Origin: Chrysogorgia sp. JL179-B06
Taxonomy: Eukaryota > Cnidaria > Anthozoa > Scleralcyonacea > Chrysogorgiidae
NCBI GenBank assembly: GCA_035772405.1
Contig: JAYKKM010000148.1
Span: 421,501 to 485,500 of the forward strand
Direction of reading: 5' to 3'
DNA length: 64,000 nucleotides
A program made the translations under genes and the position numbers. This document shows, piece after piece, positions 1 through 11,822 of the stretch. How positions within the stretch are numbered: position 1 is the stretch's first letter; each line of letters begins with the position of its first letter. The notes beneath the pieces are model-generated. The model ran no database searches. It saw only the letters and a program-made list of their open reading frames with translations, and had not been told where the DNA came from.

Positions 1-79
1 GTTCACAACACAAAAATGAAAAACAGTTTTACACTGCCGTAATACAAGGTGTAATTTGCAAGATCAAATGCGCCAACTA

Positions 80-491
80 TAAAAAAACGAGACCTTTAGA
101 AATTAATCTATTGTTGTTAAGCACAAGATTTTATGCTCCTGGGAGTTTAAAATAGCTTCTAATCGTATGAAGGAGCATAACTGCATAACAAATTGTCAAA
201 GTACTAATTAGTCATATCATCAGTTTGAATAAAAATGGTTCAATTGACCACAGAGCAACGAGTTTTTACTGTTTTACATTATACCGAAACTCAATGTACT
301 TACTCAATGTAAAAACTCTGTGGTCAGTTGAACCATTTTTATTCGAACTGATGATATGACTAATTAGTACTTTGACAATTTGTTATGCAGTTATGCTCCT
401 TCATACCCATTAGAAGCTATTTTAAATTCCCAGGAGCATAAAATCTTGTGCTTAACAACAATAGGTTAATTTCTAAAGGTCGCGTTTTTTT
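80..491. repeat. Long foldback (inverted-repeat) element
   Basis: Two arms of about 180 bp (near 87-267 and 306-488) are inverted copies of each other around a short centre. They share the motif GAAGGAGCATAACTGCA with the foldback at 541-776. No coding capacity is visible. It looks like a non-autonomous foldback MITE; the superfamily is not clear from the ends. Confidence 0.75.
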
Positions 492-540
492 TATACACCC
501 TGTACTACAATATGTTGTTTTAAAAGAATACTAATTAATT

Positions 541-776
541 TTCTAAGGGTGGTTTTATACTCCTGGGAAACTAAAAACACGGTCTTAATACACCTGGGAA
601 ATTAAAATAACTTGTAAACGTATGAAGGAGCATAACTGCAAAGAAACGTTAATATATCTAACATGTTTCTTTGCAGTTATGCTCCTTCATACGATTACAA
701 GTTTTCTTAATTTCCCAGGTGTATTAAGACCGTGTTTTTAATTTCCCAGGAGTGTAAGACCGTTTTCTAAGGGTTC
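541..776. repeat. Foldback element related to the 80-491 copy
   Basis: The arms pair across a centre near 655 and include GTATGAAGGAGCATAACTGC, which is also in the neighbouring foldback. TCCCAGG and GGTCTTAATACACC motifs recur at both ends. It is a second, shorter member or deletion derivative of the same family. Confidence 0.7.
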
Positions 777-804
777 AGTTTTTTTATACACATTGTATAT
801 GCCT

Positions 805-1028
805 CTCTATGGCCTCGTTTGGGTCTTTAGGGCCTCGTTTGTGTGTTGGTAATTATATAAAGAACCTTTGCTTCCTAACTATTTAGATACGCATAAAAGT
901 TATTTAAAATGACAGCTATTCTGCCATTTGAAATATTCTTTTATGCGCATCTAATTAGCCTTTATAACCTCGTTATGAAGCAAAGGTTCTTTAGAATTGC
1001 TGACACACAAACGAGGCCCTAAAGACTA
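805..1028. repeat. MITE-like inverted repeat, family shared with 12505-12815
   Basis: Inverted arms start with GGCCTCGTTTGTGTGTTGG and end with its complement. Inner motifs such as AAAGAATCTTTGCTTCC-like and ATGCACATAAA recur at 12700-12800, which shows a dispersed family. No ORF is present. Confidence 0.65.
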
Positions 1029-1291
1029 ATTAGATGCACATAAAGGGTATAGTTAAATTGATCGCATTATGTTAGAGGTCTTTAATGTGATATCGAAAGA
1101 ACACTATCAAACTAATAATATTCACGTACAGTACAATATGCATTTTGAAAAATAACGACTTCAATCAAATGCGAACCTAATGTTACGTACAGCACTTACT
1201 ATAGAGAACCCACCAACGATGATGTAACCAAATGAATGGATGGATGGAGCCTGATGTAGATTCTCTGATGTTGACAGCCGTTTAGAAGTTG

Positions 1292-1348
1292 AAACGTTTG
1301 TCAATATCATCAAACGTTTGTCAATATCATCAAACGTTTGTCACCATC
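1292..1348. repeat. 20-bp tandem repeat, about 3 copies
   Basis: The unit AACGTTTGTCAATATCATCA is repeated twice exactly and a third time with changes. The rest of 1030-1982 shows no gene and no other clear structure. Confidence 0.8.
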
Positions 1349-1982
1349 AATAATATTTGTTCTCAAGACTATATAGTAAACATTTAATATTATAGTATTG
1401 TCACGAATCATTGCAAAGGTGATAAACTGCCGAACATATAACGAATGGCTGATGTTTAGCGAAATCCCATCATCAAAGACAATATATATTTTCATATATT
1501 TTTAATGTTATATTAAGCTTAACTTATTTAAGTTATTGATGAATGAACTTCTTGTTTTTGTAGATTAAACGATATTCTGACGAAACGTCAACAGCTTTAA
1601 AAAAGTTTGAAATCATCGGTGGAGATCCATTTGTTGTGCAGTTTGGGGCAGCATGATCTAGTTGATCCTCGGTATTTTAATAATAATTTATCTAAAAAAA
1701 AACAATTCAACAGGACAACATACAAAGAAATTTAATAGTCGAAGGACATTGGAAATGAAAATTTCTGAACTTAAGATGAGCAGAAGATAACGACCAGCTA
1801 TAACTATAGCAGTTTTTTTCAACTACAAATTACTGGTTAAAAGTAAATGTCAATAAAATTTTCGTACATCAGAGAAAACTAGAAATTAAAAGTTTAAATT
1901 TGTACTTTGTTTCATGTTACTGTCTTTAGATGCAAAAACCGTCAAATCTTTGGAAGAATACTATAACTCAAAGGACGCCGTT

Positions 1983-2976
1983 GACTTGGATCATGGTCGT
2001 GGCTAGATGGAATATTCGTAGTTGAGGTGACCGTGAGGTACTGGGTCTGAGTCGTCTTCTGCACGATCCTTTTATTAGTATTAAGGTTAGTATTAGAAAA
2101 CCTTTAGGCGGGGGTTAGGATCGAAGTTGTTTTGGGATTAGCAGTTCTATGGTGTATTTCATCATACAGGCATGTTTGATCGTATGATTGCAGTACAATC
2201 TCTCATTTCGATAGGGGTATCTAGTACGTGTTCCTTATAAGGAGGCGCAAATAGAAGGCATTGACGAGCAAATAGAGTGAATTAACGAGCAAATAGCTGA
2301 CACGTTGAACCCTCGTACCAGCCTCCTAGTTAATTGGATTGTAACCGACCCCATAACAACAAAGGTCCTAACCCTTTGGCAAACGTTTTCTTGAGAAATA
2401 AACCACCCCCAAAGTATATATCAAAGGAAAGTTAAATGATCCATTTACAACATACGTACAGCTTTATCCTGGTAGCTAACTTAGTTCTATTTAAAAGCGC
2501 GGATAATCGAACATGCCCAAAAATATAATTTTCGTAATACGGATACCATCTTGCAAACAAAAACACGAACTTTCGGCTGTCTTCGACGAACGTTATAACG
2601 AGAAATAATCAACTCCTAAAGCTACAATATATATTAAAACAAAGATAAATTATCTGTTTACAATATGCGTACAGCTTATCAGACTAGCGAACTGCGAATG
2701 TAGTTTTCTTAAAAAGAGCGGATAATCGAACATACGACGTGTTAACAATCCCACATCCAGTGGACTGGTACGAGTGCCATGTATTTGCTCGTCAATGCCT
2801 TGTATTTGCTCGTCGGCCACTTCCTTATATGGAATACGTACTAGAAGTACATATGCTCATTTCGTCCAATCTCTCGCGGATACTAAAAAAGATCGTCCAG
2901 AAGACGACTCAGACCTAGTACCTCACGGTCACCTCAACTGCGAGTATTCCATCTAGCCACGACCTTGGATCAAGTC
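1983..2976. mobile_element. Non-autonomous DNA transposon with long inverted ends
   Basis: The outer roughly 95 bp (1983-2080) is inverted at 2884-2976 and includes GTCGTGGCTAGATGGAATA. Inversion continues inward: the motif GACGAGCAAATA near 2260-2300 recurs inverted near 2780-2815. The centre (2390-2740) is an old direct duplication marked by GCGGATAATCGAACAT at both 2500 and 2715. No transposase is visible. Confidence 0.65.
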
Positions 2977-3408
2977 CATCTCTCCAAAGGGTTGGGGGAT
3001 TCCTGAGCTGCGAGCAGCGAGCCAAGATTTCCCGACCTGTTTGGGTCAGAGACGTGTCGAAGGCGTGTCTGTTCAGTGTTCATTTCAATCGGTGATATAG
3101 TTTGCGTGCTTTGATATATTTGAAGATAAATTTGTTGAACGATGGTATTAGTTATGGATTAAGTTTTCTTAGATACCAACATATCATAGAAAGTACAGTG
3201 TTTTTTTATTAGGAAATGAAATCGACACATGCACCGCTCCCATATAAACGTCAATTATCTTTCCCACCAAAATTGTATAAATTATAATGATTAGATTTAT
3301 GATAATTAGATTCAAAACGCTGCAGGTGCACCAAGTCCGTCTCTCTTCCCCAATCCATCAGCCGCTCGTCCAGAATCTCCCAACACTTTGGAGAGACGGA
3401 CGTGATCC
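2967..3408. mobile_element. Short TIR element (442 bp)
   Basis: Ends of about 36 bp are inverted: GGATCAAGTCCATCTCTCC at the left and its near complement at 3372-3408. It abuts or slightly overlaps the preceding element and is followed directly by the 3409-3887 MITE, so the three form a stack of insertions. No ORF is supported. Confidence 0.55.
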
Positions 3409-3887
3409 CACTGATCTCAAAAAATAGAACTGCATCGAGCTTGTGTTGTTACAAAAATGAAGCCAACAGCGGCGATATTGGAGTGACTACCTAAGGAGTA
3501 CTGTGGCATTTGCTATTTAATGTTAGCGAAGGAAACATATTCGCTGGAATTCTCAATAATAGCAGCTGGGCGAGGGACCACGTTGAGTTCAGCGTCCACC
3601 GTGATTCTTACTCCAATATGGCCGCCGTTGGCTCTAATTATCAAGTGAGAGAAGCCGAAAATGAGACGTCAAATTATGTTCAAGATTTTATGCATTTAAT
3701 GGTTAACAAAGAAAATATATTGGCCAGACACTAAACCTATTTCGCGAGCGTCGCATTTTGATTTGCTTGCAAACTCGGAGCTTCTGATGATCTCTCATCA
3801 ATTTGCATTTTGCAAATACGCAGGCTTCAAAATCAGCTGATCAGATAGAATAGAAAGCTCAATCCAGTCCTATTTTTGATATCAGTA
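3409..3887. mobile_element. Mutator-like MITE, copy 1
   Basis: It starts CACTGATCTC and ends with the near complement, with TIRs of about 35 bp. The interior 3600-3880 is closely similar to 13390-13665 in the second copy at 13169-13667. That copy has a perfect 9-bp target duplication. Here the flanks do not match, so the target duplication is lost or the copy is rearranged. Confidence 0.65.
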
Positions 3888-4100
3888 TAAGTCTAAGGAC
3901 GCCGCTGTTCTATTTATTGACATAACCTCAATATAATATTCATGAATGTAAGGTATGTAAAGATTCAGGTGTCAGATCATGATGAAATTACCGAGATGTT
4001 ATTACAATCAAATTACCATGATGAATGCCCATCCATAAATGTTATTATGCCTTCGGCCGACACAAGATATTAAACCCTTTGGCAAGTACAGTATAGGAAA

Positions 4101-4617
4101 ATGTCTCATGAATTGGAGTCGTCAAATTCCGCGGCATTATTCTATAAAAGCGTTGATGAATTACCTGAACCTGTACAGGCTGAAATAAAGGGCACAATTC
4201 CAAAATGGATCAGTGGAACTCTACTACGAAATGGTCCTGGGAAGTTTGAAGTGGAAGAAATGTCGTATCGTCACGTCTTTGATGGTCTCGCTTGCTTGCA
4301 GCAATTTGTGATTGAAGACGGAAATGTGACATATCTCAATAAGTTTCTTCGGAGTCAAACATATCAAATAAATATGAAGGCTGGTATGATCGTGGAATCT
4401 GAGCTTGCTACACCGGGGTTACCAGACCCATGTAAAAACATATTTGCACGCTGGTTTTCCTACTACTTTCCAAAAGAGTTCACCGATAATGCTTCGGTGA
4501 ACTTTTGCTGCATCAAAGGCAAGATTTATGCCATGACTGAGGTCCCTATCATAACTGAAGTGGACCCAGTGAGTCTTGAAAGCCTCAATCGAGTGAAGTT
4601 ATCAGACGGATTTCAAG
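4101..4617 (+). CDS. BCO: BCO-like gene, exon 1
   Basis: This exon encodes the N-terminal 172 residues, from the start codon through the PDPCK segment and the TEVPIITEVDPVSLE stretch (carotenoid-oxygenase blades). It ends in phase 1 at a GTATGG donor. The unspliced frame would stop after seven more codons at 4640, in an AT-rich stretch. Confidence 0.92.
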
Positions 4618-7600
4618 GTATGGCTTCTATATATATATGATTTTTATGTATCTTTTTTAAAATATAGTGATACGACTTTTTGTCTTGATGTGTTGCGATT
4701 GAATAAAAAACATTAAAACAATCGCGTATATATCAGTATGACAATGATATACGGAACATTTTTATCTGGTAGATTATCTGTTTTTACTATAAATAGAGAG
4801 CGTTGGCACTTGTAATTCTGGGTTGTTATATGTTACACAAATTAGAATCTCTTAGATCATGAGAAGCTGGGGGACCTTAAAGGTTTAGACGAGGCGACAA
4901 ATTGCGGGGGCATGTTGCGGGGACATTTCCCTATTGACGCACGACATGTCAGAGAAGGAAAAGGAAAATAAAACAACGTTCTTTGATTGGTTTATTTTAA
5001 TTTTGTCGCAGGGCTAGTTGCTGTTTACACGATGGGACATGTTGCGGGGACAAAATTTTGTCCCAGCTACAAGATTTGCATAGTGCATACGACGGGATTT
5101 GTCCCTGTAACAACATGTCCCCGCGATACGTCCCCACGATTTGTCGCCTCGTGTGTCCCAACGAATGCTTTATGCGAAACAAAAAGAATGAATAATCTTT
5201 ATTCCCAAGAGTATAATCTCAACGCCGTCCTCGTAAAACGACTGAATTTTCAGGGAAACGACTGAATTTTCATTAGAAATGAAGCACCCAGAGATTTTAG
5301 ACCCACTGAATTCGGTGGGCGGGCAAACCGAATTAAATTCGACAAATAGAACTTATATGCGATTTTGATTTAGACGTAGAACATCACATGTGCCGACTTT
5401 ACAGCAATAATGGTTTTAATATTAGTGGAAATTTATGCCCGCACTTTTTTGACACGACGTTTAAATTAAACTCGTTAAGAACATCACTTTTTGTAATTTT
5501 ATACTGACTCGTGCCTTGCGAAGCGTTAAGAATTTACAATTGCTCGCCGAGAAAGTAAATTTAAGAAACACTGCTTTTTTAAACTTTTACCGTAATATAT
5601 TACGGTAAAAGTTTAAAAAAGCAGTGTTTCTTAAATTTACTTTCTCGGCGAGCAATTGTACAAACTATTTTTACATTTTAATGAATAAAAATTACCAAAA
5701 TGTCTAAAATAGAAGCCATATACCCCGCTGTTCGTGATTTTGATGTCCATTTATTAACCGACCACTCTCGTTGTTAAATCGAGTTGTACAGTCGGGAAAT
5801 CTTACCGAAACTAGGAACATTATCAGTTCTAAAAATCAGAGGACCTTCTCCTTATTGTCAACAAATTTAATTATTGCAGTTTAATATTTTGATTACTCAT
5901 TCGTATTTTTAATTACGTGTGTCTCGAATAAACGTCCTCCTTAGCTTGCCAGTGTCAAGACAATGAGCTAGTGAATACAGGAGCAACATAGTTTTCCAAC
6001 CGCAGTTATACCTTAACTGCAATTAAAGGCAATAACAAGGCAAATAGTATTGGAAGAATATAGCATTTTGTATGTGATGTTTTCATGCAACTTTATGCAA
6101 TTAAATCCCAATTTGTCACCAAGTTTACACAGGAAATTACTTGGAAATTACTTATACAATAGCTAATTTGTTTCTCAACGGATTCATATAGAATATTGAC
6201 TCAGACGTCTGAACTGTTGATATTAAAAGCAGGCTTATTGAGTATGCTGAGTTCGGCCGACGTAGGCGTGCGGCATTTTCAGAATAGAAGAAATGGTTTA
6301 CAAAGTATATATTTTAATGTTAAAAATGATTTTATTTACAAAACAACGAGGGAAATGTTTAGTTTATTAGATTTATCACTGTGTTAGGTCGGAACGGAAT
6401 ACCGCAACAGGCTAGAAGCCTATATATTATAGGGGTTCCGAGGGCCTACGATTTAAGGTCGTTATCCAAGAAGACCCGAAAGTCTTACCATTTGCTGGTA
6501 TTATTGCAAAGGCAGCACTTTCTCCTCAATTATTTTTAAGACCCTGAGTGGTGGTCCGACCCTGGATTCGAACCTGTGTCTCCCAGCTCATAGATATGTG
6601 TGGTAACCACTAGACCACAACAGCTGACTTATTTTCACAACAGCTGCATGTTAACTATTTAACATGAAATCGTTTCCTACTGGTTAGCTAGTCGCCAATC
6701 CGGTTGTCCGCCATGACTGAGATCGTCGTCATGGTAAATGTCGTTTCAACACAGGCCTCTGCTTTCTCGTGTTTTGCGCAAAGTTTACACCAGATATATA
6801 AAATTCACAATCGTTCGCGCAGTTTGGGTATCATCTATACAGTTTTCACGCCAAATATCTTCTCTTTTCTCCAACTTCTAAATGTCGCTAATTCAACAGA
6901 ATACCAACCTTTTACAGTATTCGATTTATACAAGCGCAAAAATCCGTGTCTGAAAGTGGGGGGGATGACTGCATCGTTTGCGGAAAGTCAGAAGGGGATA
7001 ATCATACATTGGTCAAAAAGTGGGGGGGATACATCCCCCCGTCCCCCCCCAGGATTGACGCCCTTGGATTTATATAATGATCATCTTTCTGTTCACGTTA
7101 GCCTGAAGATGAATATGAAATTAAGCGCTAAGAGAGATCACCAGATGATTTTTTTAAATGCGTTCTCCAGCCAAACACGAATTTACGAAAGAAGTCTTAC
7201 TCCAGCACTAATCTCATCAATCTTCTTTTTCAATCAATTATTTAGAGAGCATGAAGCAACTTTTCAGCGCAACAGCCCATCCACACGAAGATCAAGATGG
7301 TTCCGTTTATAACCTGGGATTTGGTTATGACAACAAGATTGGTTTGGCTCACGTCATCACCCACATACCACCAAAAACAGAAAAAGATGAAGAGGAACCT
7401 CTGAAAGGTGCAAAAGTTATAGTAACTCTTCCAGCTTCTCGTCACCAAGCCTACTCTCATAGCTTTGGCATGACTGAGAAGTATTTCATTTTCATTGAGC
7501 AACCGCTGACAATCAACCTTTGGAAGCTCGCTGCTTCACGTTTTATTGGATGGAGTATCCTGGAGACTTTCTCTTGGGATTCAAGCAAGTCATGTGTTTT

Positions 7601-8291
7601 TCACGTGATATCTCGTGAAACTGGTGAAGTTGTTTCAAAGTTCATCGCCGAGCCTTTCTTTTTTTTCCACGTTGTCAACGCACACGAGTTAAATGGCGAT
7701 GTTATTATTGATCTTTGCTGCTATCAAGATTCCAAAGTCTTTCATGTGCTGTACCTCGAGGAGATCCGTAACCCTGGCAAACTGAACAAGGAAAAGAATA
7801 CTAATTTTCCTTGTCGCATGCGTAGATTTCATTTACCTATGGCGGAAGCAAAAGGATCTTCAGTTTACACTTTACCAAAGCAACCAACAGGTTTTGATCA
7901 CGATGTTCTTTCTGATTCAAGTATCGAACTTCCCCGGATCAACGAGGCGTACAACAGGCTTCCTCATCGCTTTGTCTATGGCGTTCGTACAAACCATGAT
8001 GGTGTTGATGGTCTACAAATAAAACAGCTAGTAAAGGTTGATGCTGAAACTAAGGAAACAAGTATCTGGAGTGAAGAAGGTTGTTTGGTTTCAGAACCAG
8101 TGTTTATTCCAGCACCTGATAGTCAACAGGAAGATGGTGGTGTCGTCATCTCTGCTGTATGTGATCCAAAAACCGAAAAGTCATTTTTGTTGGTTCTTGA
8201 TGGGCAAACGTTCACGGAAGTTGGACGTGCAGAGGTTCCTATAAGATTTGCTCCAACATTGCATGGCCGTTTCTTCGTGGGGACAAAGTGA
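4101..8291 (+). CDS. BCO: Carotenoid oxygenase (BCO/RPE65 family), two exons
   Basis: The gene joins 4101-4617 and 7246-8291 to give 520 residues, the normal family length. The family cleaves carotenoid double bonds (BCO1/BCO2) or isomerises retinyl esters (RPE65) with a non-haem Fe(II). Visible landmarks: an N-terminal RNGPGKFEV motif; PDPCKNIF in exon 1; and four iron-ligand histidines at about 184 (TAHPH), 244 (SHSFGMT), 314 (FHVVNAHE) and 512 (LHGRF). All four are intact, so it is probably active. The intron has an AG/GTATGG donor and a TTTATTTAG-like acceptor and is phase 1. Whether it is the BCO1 or BCO2 orthologue cannot be told by eye. The start was chosen because the encoded N-terminus already fits the family and no upstream exon is needed. 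Confidence 0.93.
4889..5157. mobile_element. TIR element, GAGGCGACAAAT family
   Basis: Ends CGAGGCGACAAATTG and its complement CGATTTGTCGCCTCGTG are inverted. Inner GGGGACATGT motifs are also inverted. The segment 4889-4980 recurs in reverse orientation at 61181-61292 near the FRY gene, so the family is dispersed. Confidence 0.65.
5536..5659. repeat. Perfect 124-bp palindrome without loop
   Basis: Two exact 62-bp arms meet at 5597/5598 (CGTAATA|TATTACG). The ends are ACAATTGCTCG and CGAGCAATTGT. The perfection implies a recent origin or an assembly fold-back; it lies in the intron of the BCO-like gene. Confidence 0.95.
6366..6625 (-). mobile_element. tRNA-derived SINE, family 1, copy A
   Basis: Read on the - strand it starts GCTGTTGTGGTCTAGTGG (box A-like TGGTCTAGTGG) and has GGTTCGAATCCAGG (box B). 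A shared SINE body follows with GACTTTCGGGTCTTC-like motifs. The same unit lies on the + strand at 24347-24605. The body after the tRNA-like head rules out an active tRNA gene. Confidence 0.8.
7246..8291 (+). CDS. BCO: BCO-like gene, exon 2
   Basis: This exon encodes residues 173-520 with all four Fe(II) histidines. It also carries the IDLCCY segment, which resembles the vertebrate RPE65 IVDLCCW stretch. It ends with LHGRFFVGTK and a TGA stop. The acceptor is 7244-7245 in TTATTTAG. Some frames on the other strand are shadows of this exon. Confidence 0.93.
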
Positions 8292-9330
8292 TCTTTTCAT
8301 CCCATGAACTTATATACATGCATGATCTCTATACAATACGTTTCGTTGTCATAGCTGATCGTCTGGGTCACGCATTGCGCGCTCACATTCGTATGGCGGC
8401 CATTTTGTGGGCCGACTGGCAGTTGTTGAGTTCGCTTTTTAATCCGTCGATATCTTTGCAATCCTTTCATTAAAGGTGTTAGTTTGTCGATTTCCAAAGT
8501 AAAAATATACTAGACTGAATATTTTTATTGCTATTTGTTGTAAACTTCCGTATTGATCTATATGAAAACAATAACAAACACCGCAATGCATGACCCTGAC
8601 ACTCGCTCTTTAAATAAACATTGAATATTATTAGAAAGTAAGTGTAAGCTTAAATATATTATTTAATTTTTGTCGCACAAAACGATTCAAGGTTAATAAT
8701 TTACCATGATAACGTTTTCAAGTATATCAGCAACATGTATTTGTATATAATTTATTTAAAATAATTGAAATGTGTAATATTGTAGCTTCCTTGATAACCG
8801 CATTAATGCTATGGTAATGTATATAAAATATGGGTAAATAAAGAGCAGCATGTCTTGTGGTTAACAAGGTTCTTAGGGAGTTTTAGCAAGCTGCAACGGC
8901 GACATCGATAAACAAAACAGTCTACATCAGACTCCATGCCACCATTTTGAATACGAACGTGACGTCATATATACTGTTATTTCTTACTGTTGTGCTACCT
9001 ATCGTGGAGCCATGTATTGTCCAGTTGTGGTTGTAATAACGATTACAAAAATAACGCTGAGAAGAAGCTTAATTTCTTCGCAGTTCCGCCAACACTGACC
9101 GCTTTACCCGGAACATGACGTCACAGGTTATTTGGCAGAAGAATCCTAAGAGGTATGCAACGTATACATTAGCCTGCGTACAGACACTCGCGGGCGCAAA
9201 AAGGCGGCGCCTTTTTCAAAAAAAAGGCGGCGCCTTTTTCAAATTTCACAGACTATGACGTAGGCTACGTGTATACATGTGTCTGCTGACATATGAGTTA
9301 CAGAGAAATTTGAGATAAGTAAGTTCATTG
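8292..9330 (+). other. 3' flank of the BCO-like gene
   Basis: A canonical AATAAA lies at 8613-8618, about 320 bp past the stop, and may be the polyadenylation signal. Further on, 9196-9242 holds a two-copy tandem of an AAGGCGGCGCCTTTTTCAA unit. A C-x-C motif followed by NFFAVP near 9020-9110 weakly recalls a THAP finger start. No other gene is visible. Confidence 0.5.
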
Positions 9331-9339
9331 GCTTGTGTC

Positions 9340-10150
9340 CATTCTTTGTGACTATGTTCCGAGACTATAAAAACGGGTGCTGAACTAGAAGATAGTTTCG
9401 CACTAAGTTGTCACGATATACTGCGGACAAACATTTTAAACATATTTGGAAATTATAAATTTATTCAAATCATATAGGTTGGTTCATAAGTTTCGATATC
9501 ACAATTATTTCGGTTAAAATATTAAGGGCTTTTGAAATTATCTGGCAGTATCACTATTAAATTTAATTTTAAACCACATGAGCCGACCACTGAAACACAA
9601 AATATAGCCCTGGCCAAAAATGTCGGTCATTGCAAACACATACGTGAAATTTACACACAAGAACCTGACCAAAATGTTGGTCAGTGTAAACACAATGGCT
9701 CAGATAAACAACAAAAGTAGTTCAATACCTATCGTGGACCATAGTTAGTAGAGGGGGATGGTTTGGAAGCTCCATTGTCTTTCAAGATGACGCAATGATC
9801 ATGTTATTGTTTTGGAGAAAGTGTTTATTGGTTGGAGAAAGGAAATTCTATGGACACGTGACGGCGAAGGACTACACTAATTAAATGCGAACGTTGTTAT
9901 TGGATGACTGCTTCATTATACAGAAATTACAATACGTTCAGTGACCGTGAACAATAACATAGAACAATTACTTTTGCGGATCTTCCAAACCATCCCTTCT
10001 ACTAACTATGCGTGGATCAAAAAAGTGAAGGAAGAAGCAACAAACTATCTCGGCGAAGATTCGCTGTCTTCCGGAACATGTTTGGTTGTGACGTCGTGCC
10101 ACAAACACAGCCACAAAAATAGGCGTTACGAGCATTTTAATAACCTCAAA
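9340..10150 (+). repeat. Interspersed repeat, copy 1 (inverted copy at 43500-44215)
   Basis: Blocks at 9370-9480, 9530-9740 and 9995-10100 match the reverse complement of 44105-44215, 43740-43905 and 43620-43720. The translated block TQNIA...REIYTQE is similar in both. This copy carries about 250 bp of extra sequence (9743-9995). No intact gene is present, so it is probably an old transposon. Confidence 0.65.
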
Positions 10151-10181
10151 TTACAATATTCCGGCTATTTAAGTGACATAC

Positions 10182-10460
10182 TTTAAAGGGGCTATGTCAC
10201 GATTTGCCTGGTTACTCAGTCAGCACTAATTTGTTCAAGATAGTATACGGCAATCGTGGCCTTCGAGCTCCTCGTTGACATTAAATTTTCATTACGCTTT
10301 ACTTATAACTCGTCCAAAAATAACCCACCAACATGAAAATAACAAATACTAATCGAATAAATCGTTTAGCTTTCGCTTCGCTTTGATTTTGGATTCCGAA
10401 TCAAAAATCAAAAGTACGCTTAGCTGAGTAACCAGGCAGATCGTGACATAGCCCCTTTAA
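10182..10460. mobile_element. piggyBac-like MITE (TTAA-flanked)
   Basis: TTAA target sites flank TIRs that start AGGGGCTATGTCACGA and end with the complement, about 35 bp each. The 4-bp TTAA duplication is the hallmark of piggyBac. The interior holds no transposase. Confidence 0.75.
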
Positions 10461-11822
10461 TATAAAAGCTACTTTATTTTTTCCAATGTCCTTTAATGGC
10501 AATTTAAGCTCAAGTAGACGTTGTCAATGACGTTCCCTTGTGTTTGATAAAACTCCCAATTATTTGAGGCTGATGCAAGCTATATAGATAGATAGATATA
10601 ACATATATGTACAGACTATAGATGATATAATCAAGAACGATAAACCAGTCCTGATGAAACGATGAAGAAGCAACCCAAAACTGACAAGTATAAGAGTGAA
10701 GACGAAGAGACGGAATGAGTTTGAAATGCTTACGTAAAAGATGTATTATTGTAAATAAATGGAGGAAATGCCGGTTATATTATATTTCGTTTCTAAATGT
10801 GTCAAATAATGAACTGTTGAAACATTTTTGTGTTTGATTGTCGGTTGGGTTTTACTTGAAAAATATTGAGTATTTATTATAAAGTATTTATTATAAAAGA
10901 ACCGCTCAGTATGCGCGACAATTTATATTGAGGATTTTCACGTATTCCCTATTGGAGGGTGAATATGCTTATAATCAAATAATTGTCATGAAATTTTCGA
11001 TCTATTGAATGCGATCTATAGTTGATACAAGACGGCCACTATGACGTCATATGAAACCCTCTATTCACTCTTCCCCTGGGACTATCCAAAACGCCAACTT
11101 TGTATACACTTATACACTTATTAACCCTCAACGAGAGTCAATACGAATAATATATACCGCTGAAGAACAAAAGAAACCGAACCAATCATGATATGAATAA
11201 ATATAATTTACCACAACTGCAAATTGTCCAATTGTAGTAATTTGTACCACGTGTCCAATGAATATATCATCGAGTTACCTCCCACCCCGTCCACATAGCT
11301 GCCAAGTTTGAGTAATACCCGGGATTATTTTCCCCGGAAAATTTTTGAAATTTGGATCTCTGAAACGGCATTTACCGCATTCTGACAGCACATTTGTGAA
11401 GAAATAAGAGTCCATGTCAGCCATATTTTCTCGTCCCCAGACTGCGGCAAGCCTCTGCGAGGCATACGCGCGACTCACTGACTCGGAAAACCTGCGGTAA
11501 CATTTAAATATTAATTTTCCCGAGGGATTGTATACATTTGAGGATTACGAATAAGATTTAATTCGTTTTTAGCATGATTTCAAGCGTTAAGTATTAAATA
11601 TCATCACGGAGCTCTGCAAACAAAGCTGAGGCGTGAGATCACTTATGTCCGGCGTGTGAGCATTAATGCTGAGGCGTGTGTCACACGCGCAAGGCGTGAG
11701 ACTTGGTAGCTAGGAGACGTTTCTCTGAATATATTCTCTAGTCTAGATGTGACAAAGCTGAAAGCTTATAAAAATCAAATCTTATGTTTCTGTATAATAC
11801 GTACTATTTACAAATGTTCAAT
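10461..11822. other. Intergenic stretch without a recognised gene
   Basis: It contains a short TAGA microsatellite near 10590. Near 11300-11420 a segment resembles the start of the hAT element at 52785 (CCCCGGAAA followed by CTCTGAAA and GGCATTT), so it is probably a decayed relative. Otherwise nothing is seen. Confidence 0.5.

Larger units (their letters stand above)
4618..7245 (+). other. BCO-like gene intron 1, repeat-rich
   Basis: This 2.6-kb intron contains no coding exon that I can see. It holds a TIR element (4889-5157), a perfect palindrome (5536-5659) and a reverse-oriented SINE (6366-6625). The stretch 5660-6365 shows nothing recognisable. An open frame at 6704-7312 is judged spurious because it crosses the acceptor and has no family resemblance. 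Confidence 0.8.

Noticed and set aside
6540..6625. A tRNA gene on the - strand
   Set aside because: Box A and B are present, but a SINE body follows and the same unit recurs at 24347; the acceptor stem is not intact.
6704..7312. 202-codon + strand frame
   Set aside because: It runs through the intron acceptor into exon 2 in another frame, contains a poly-C/G tract and matches nothing recognisable.
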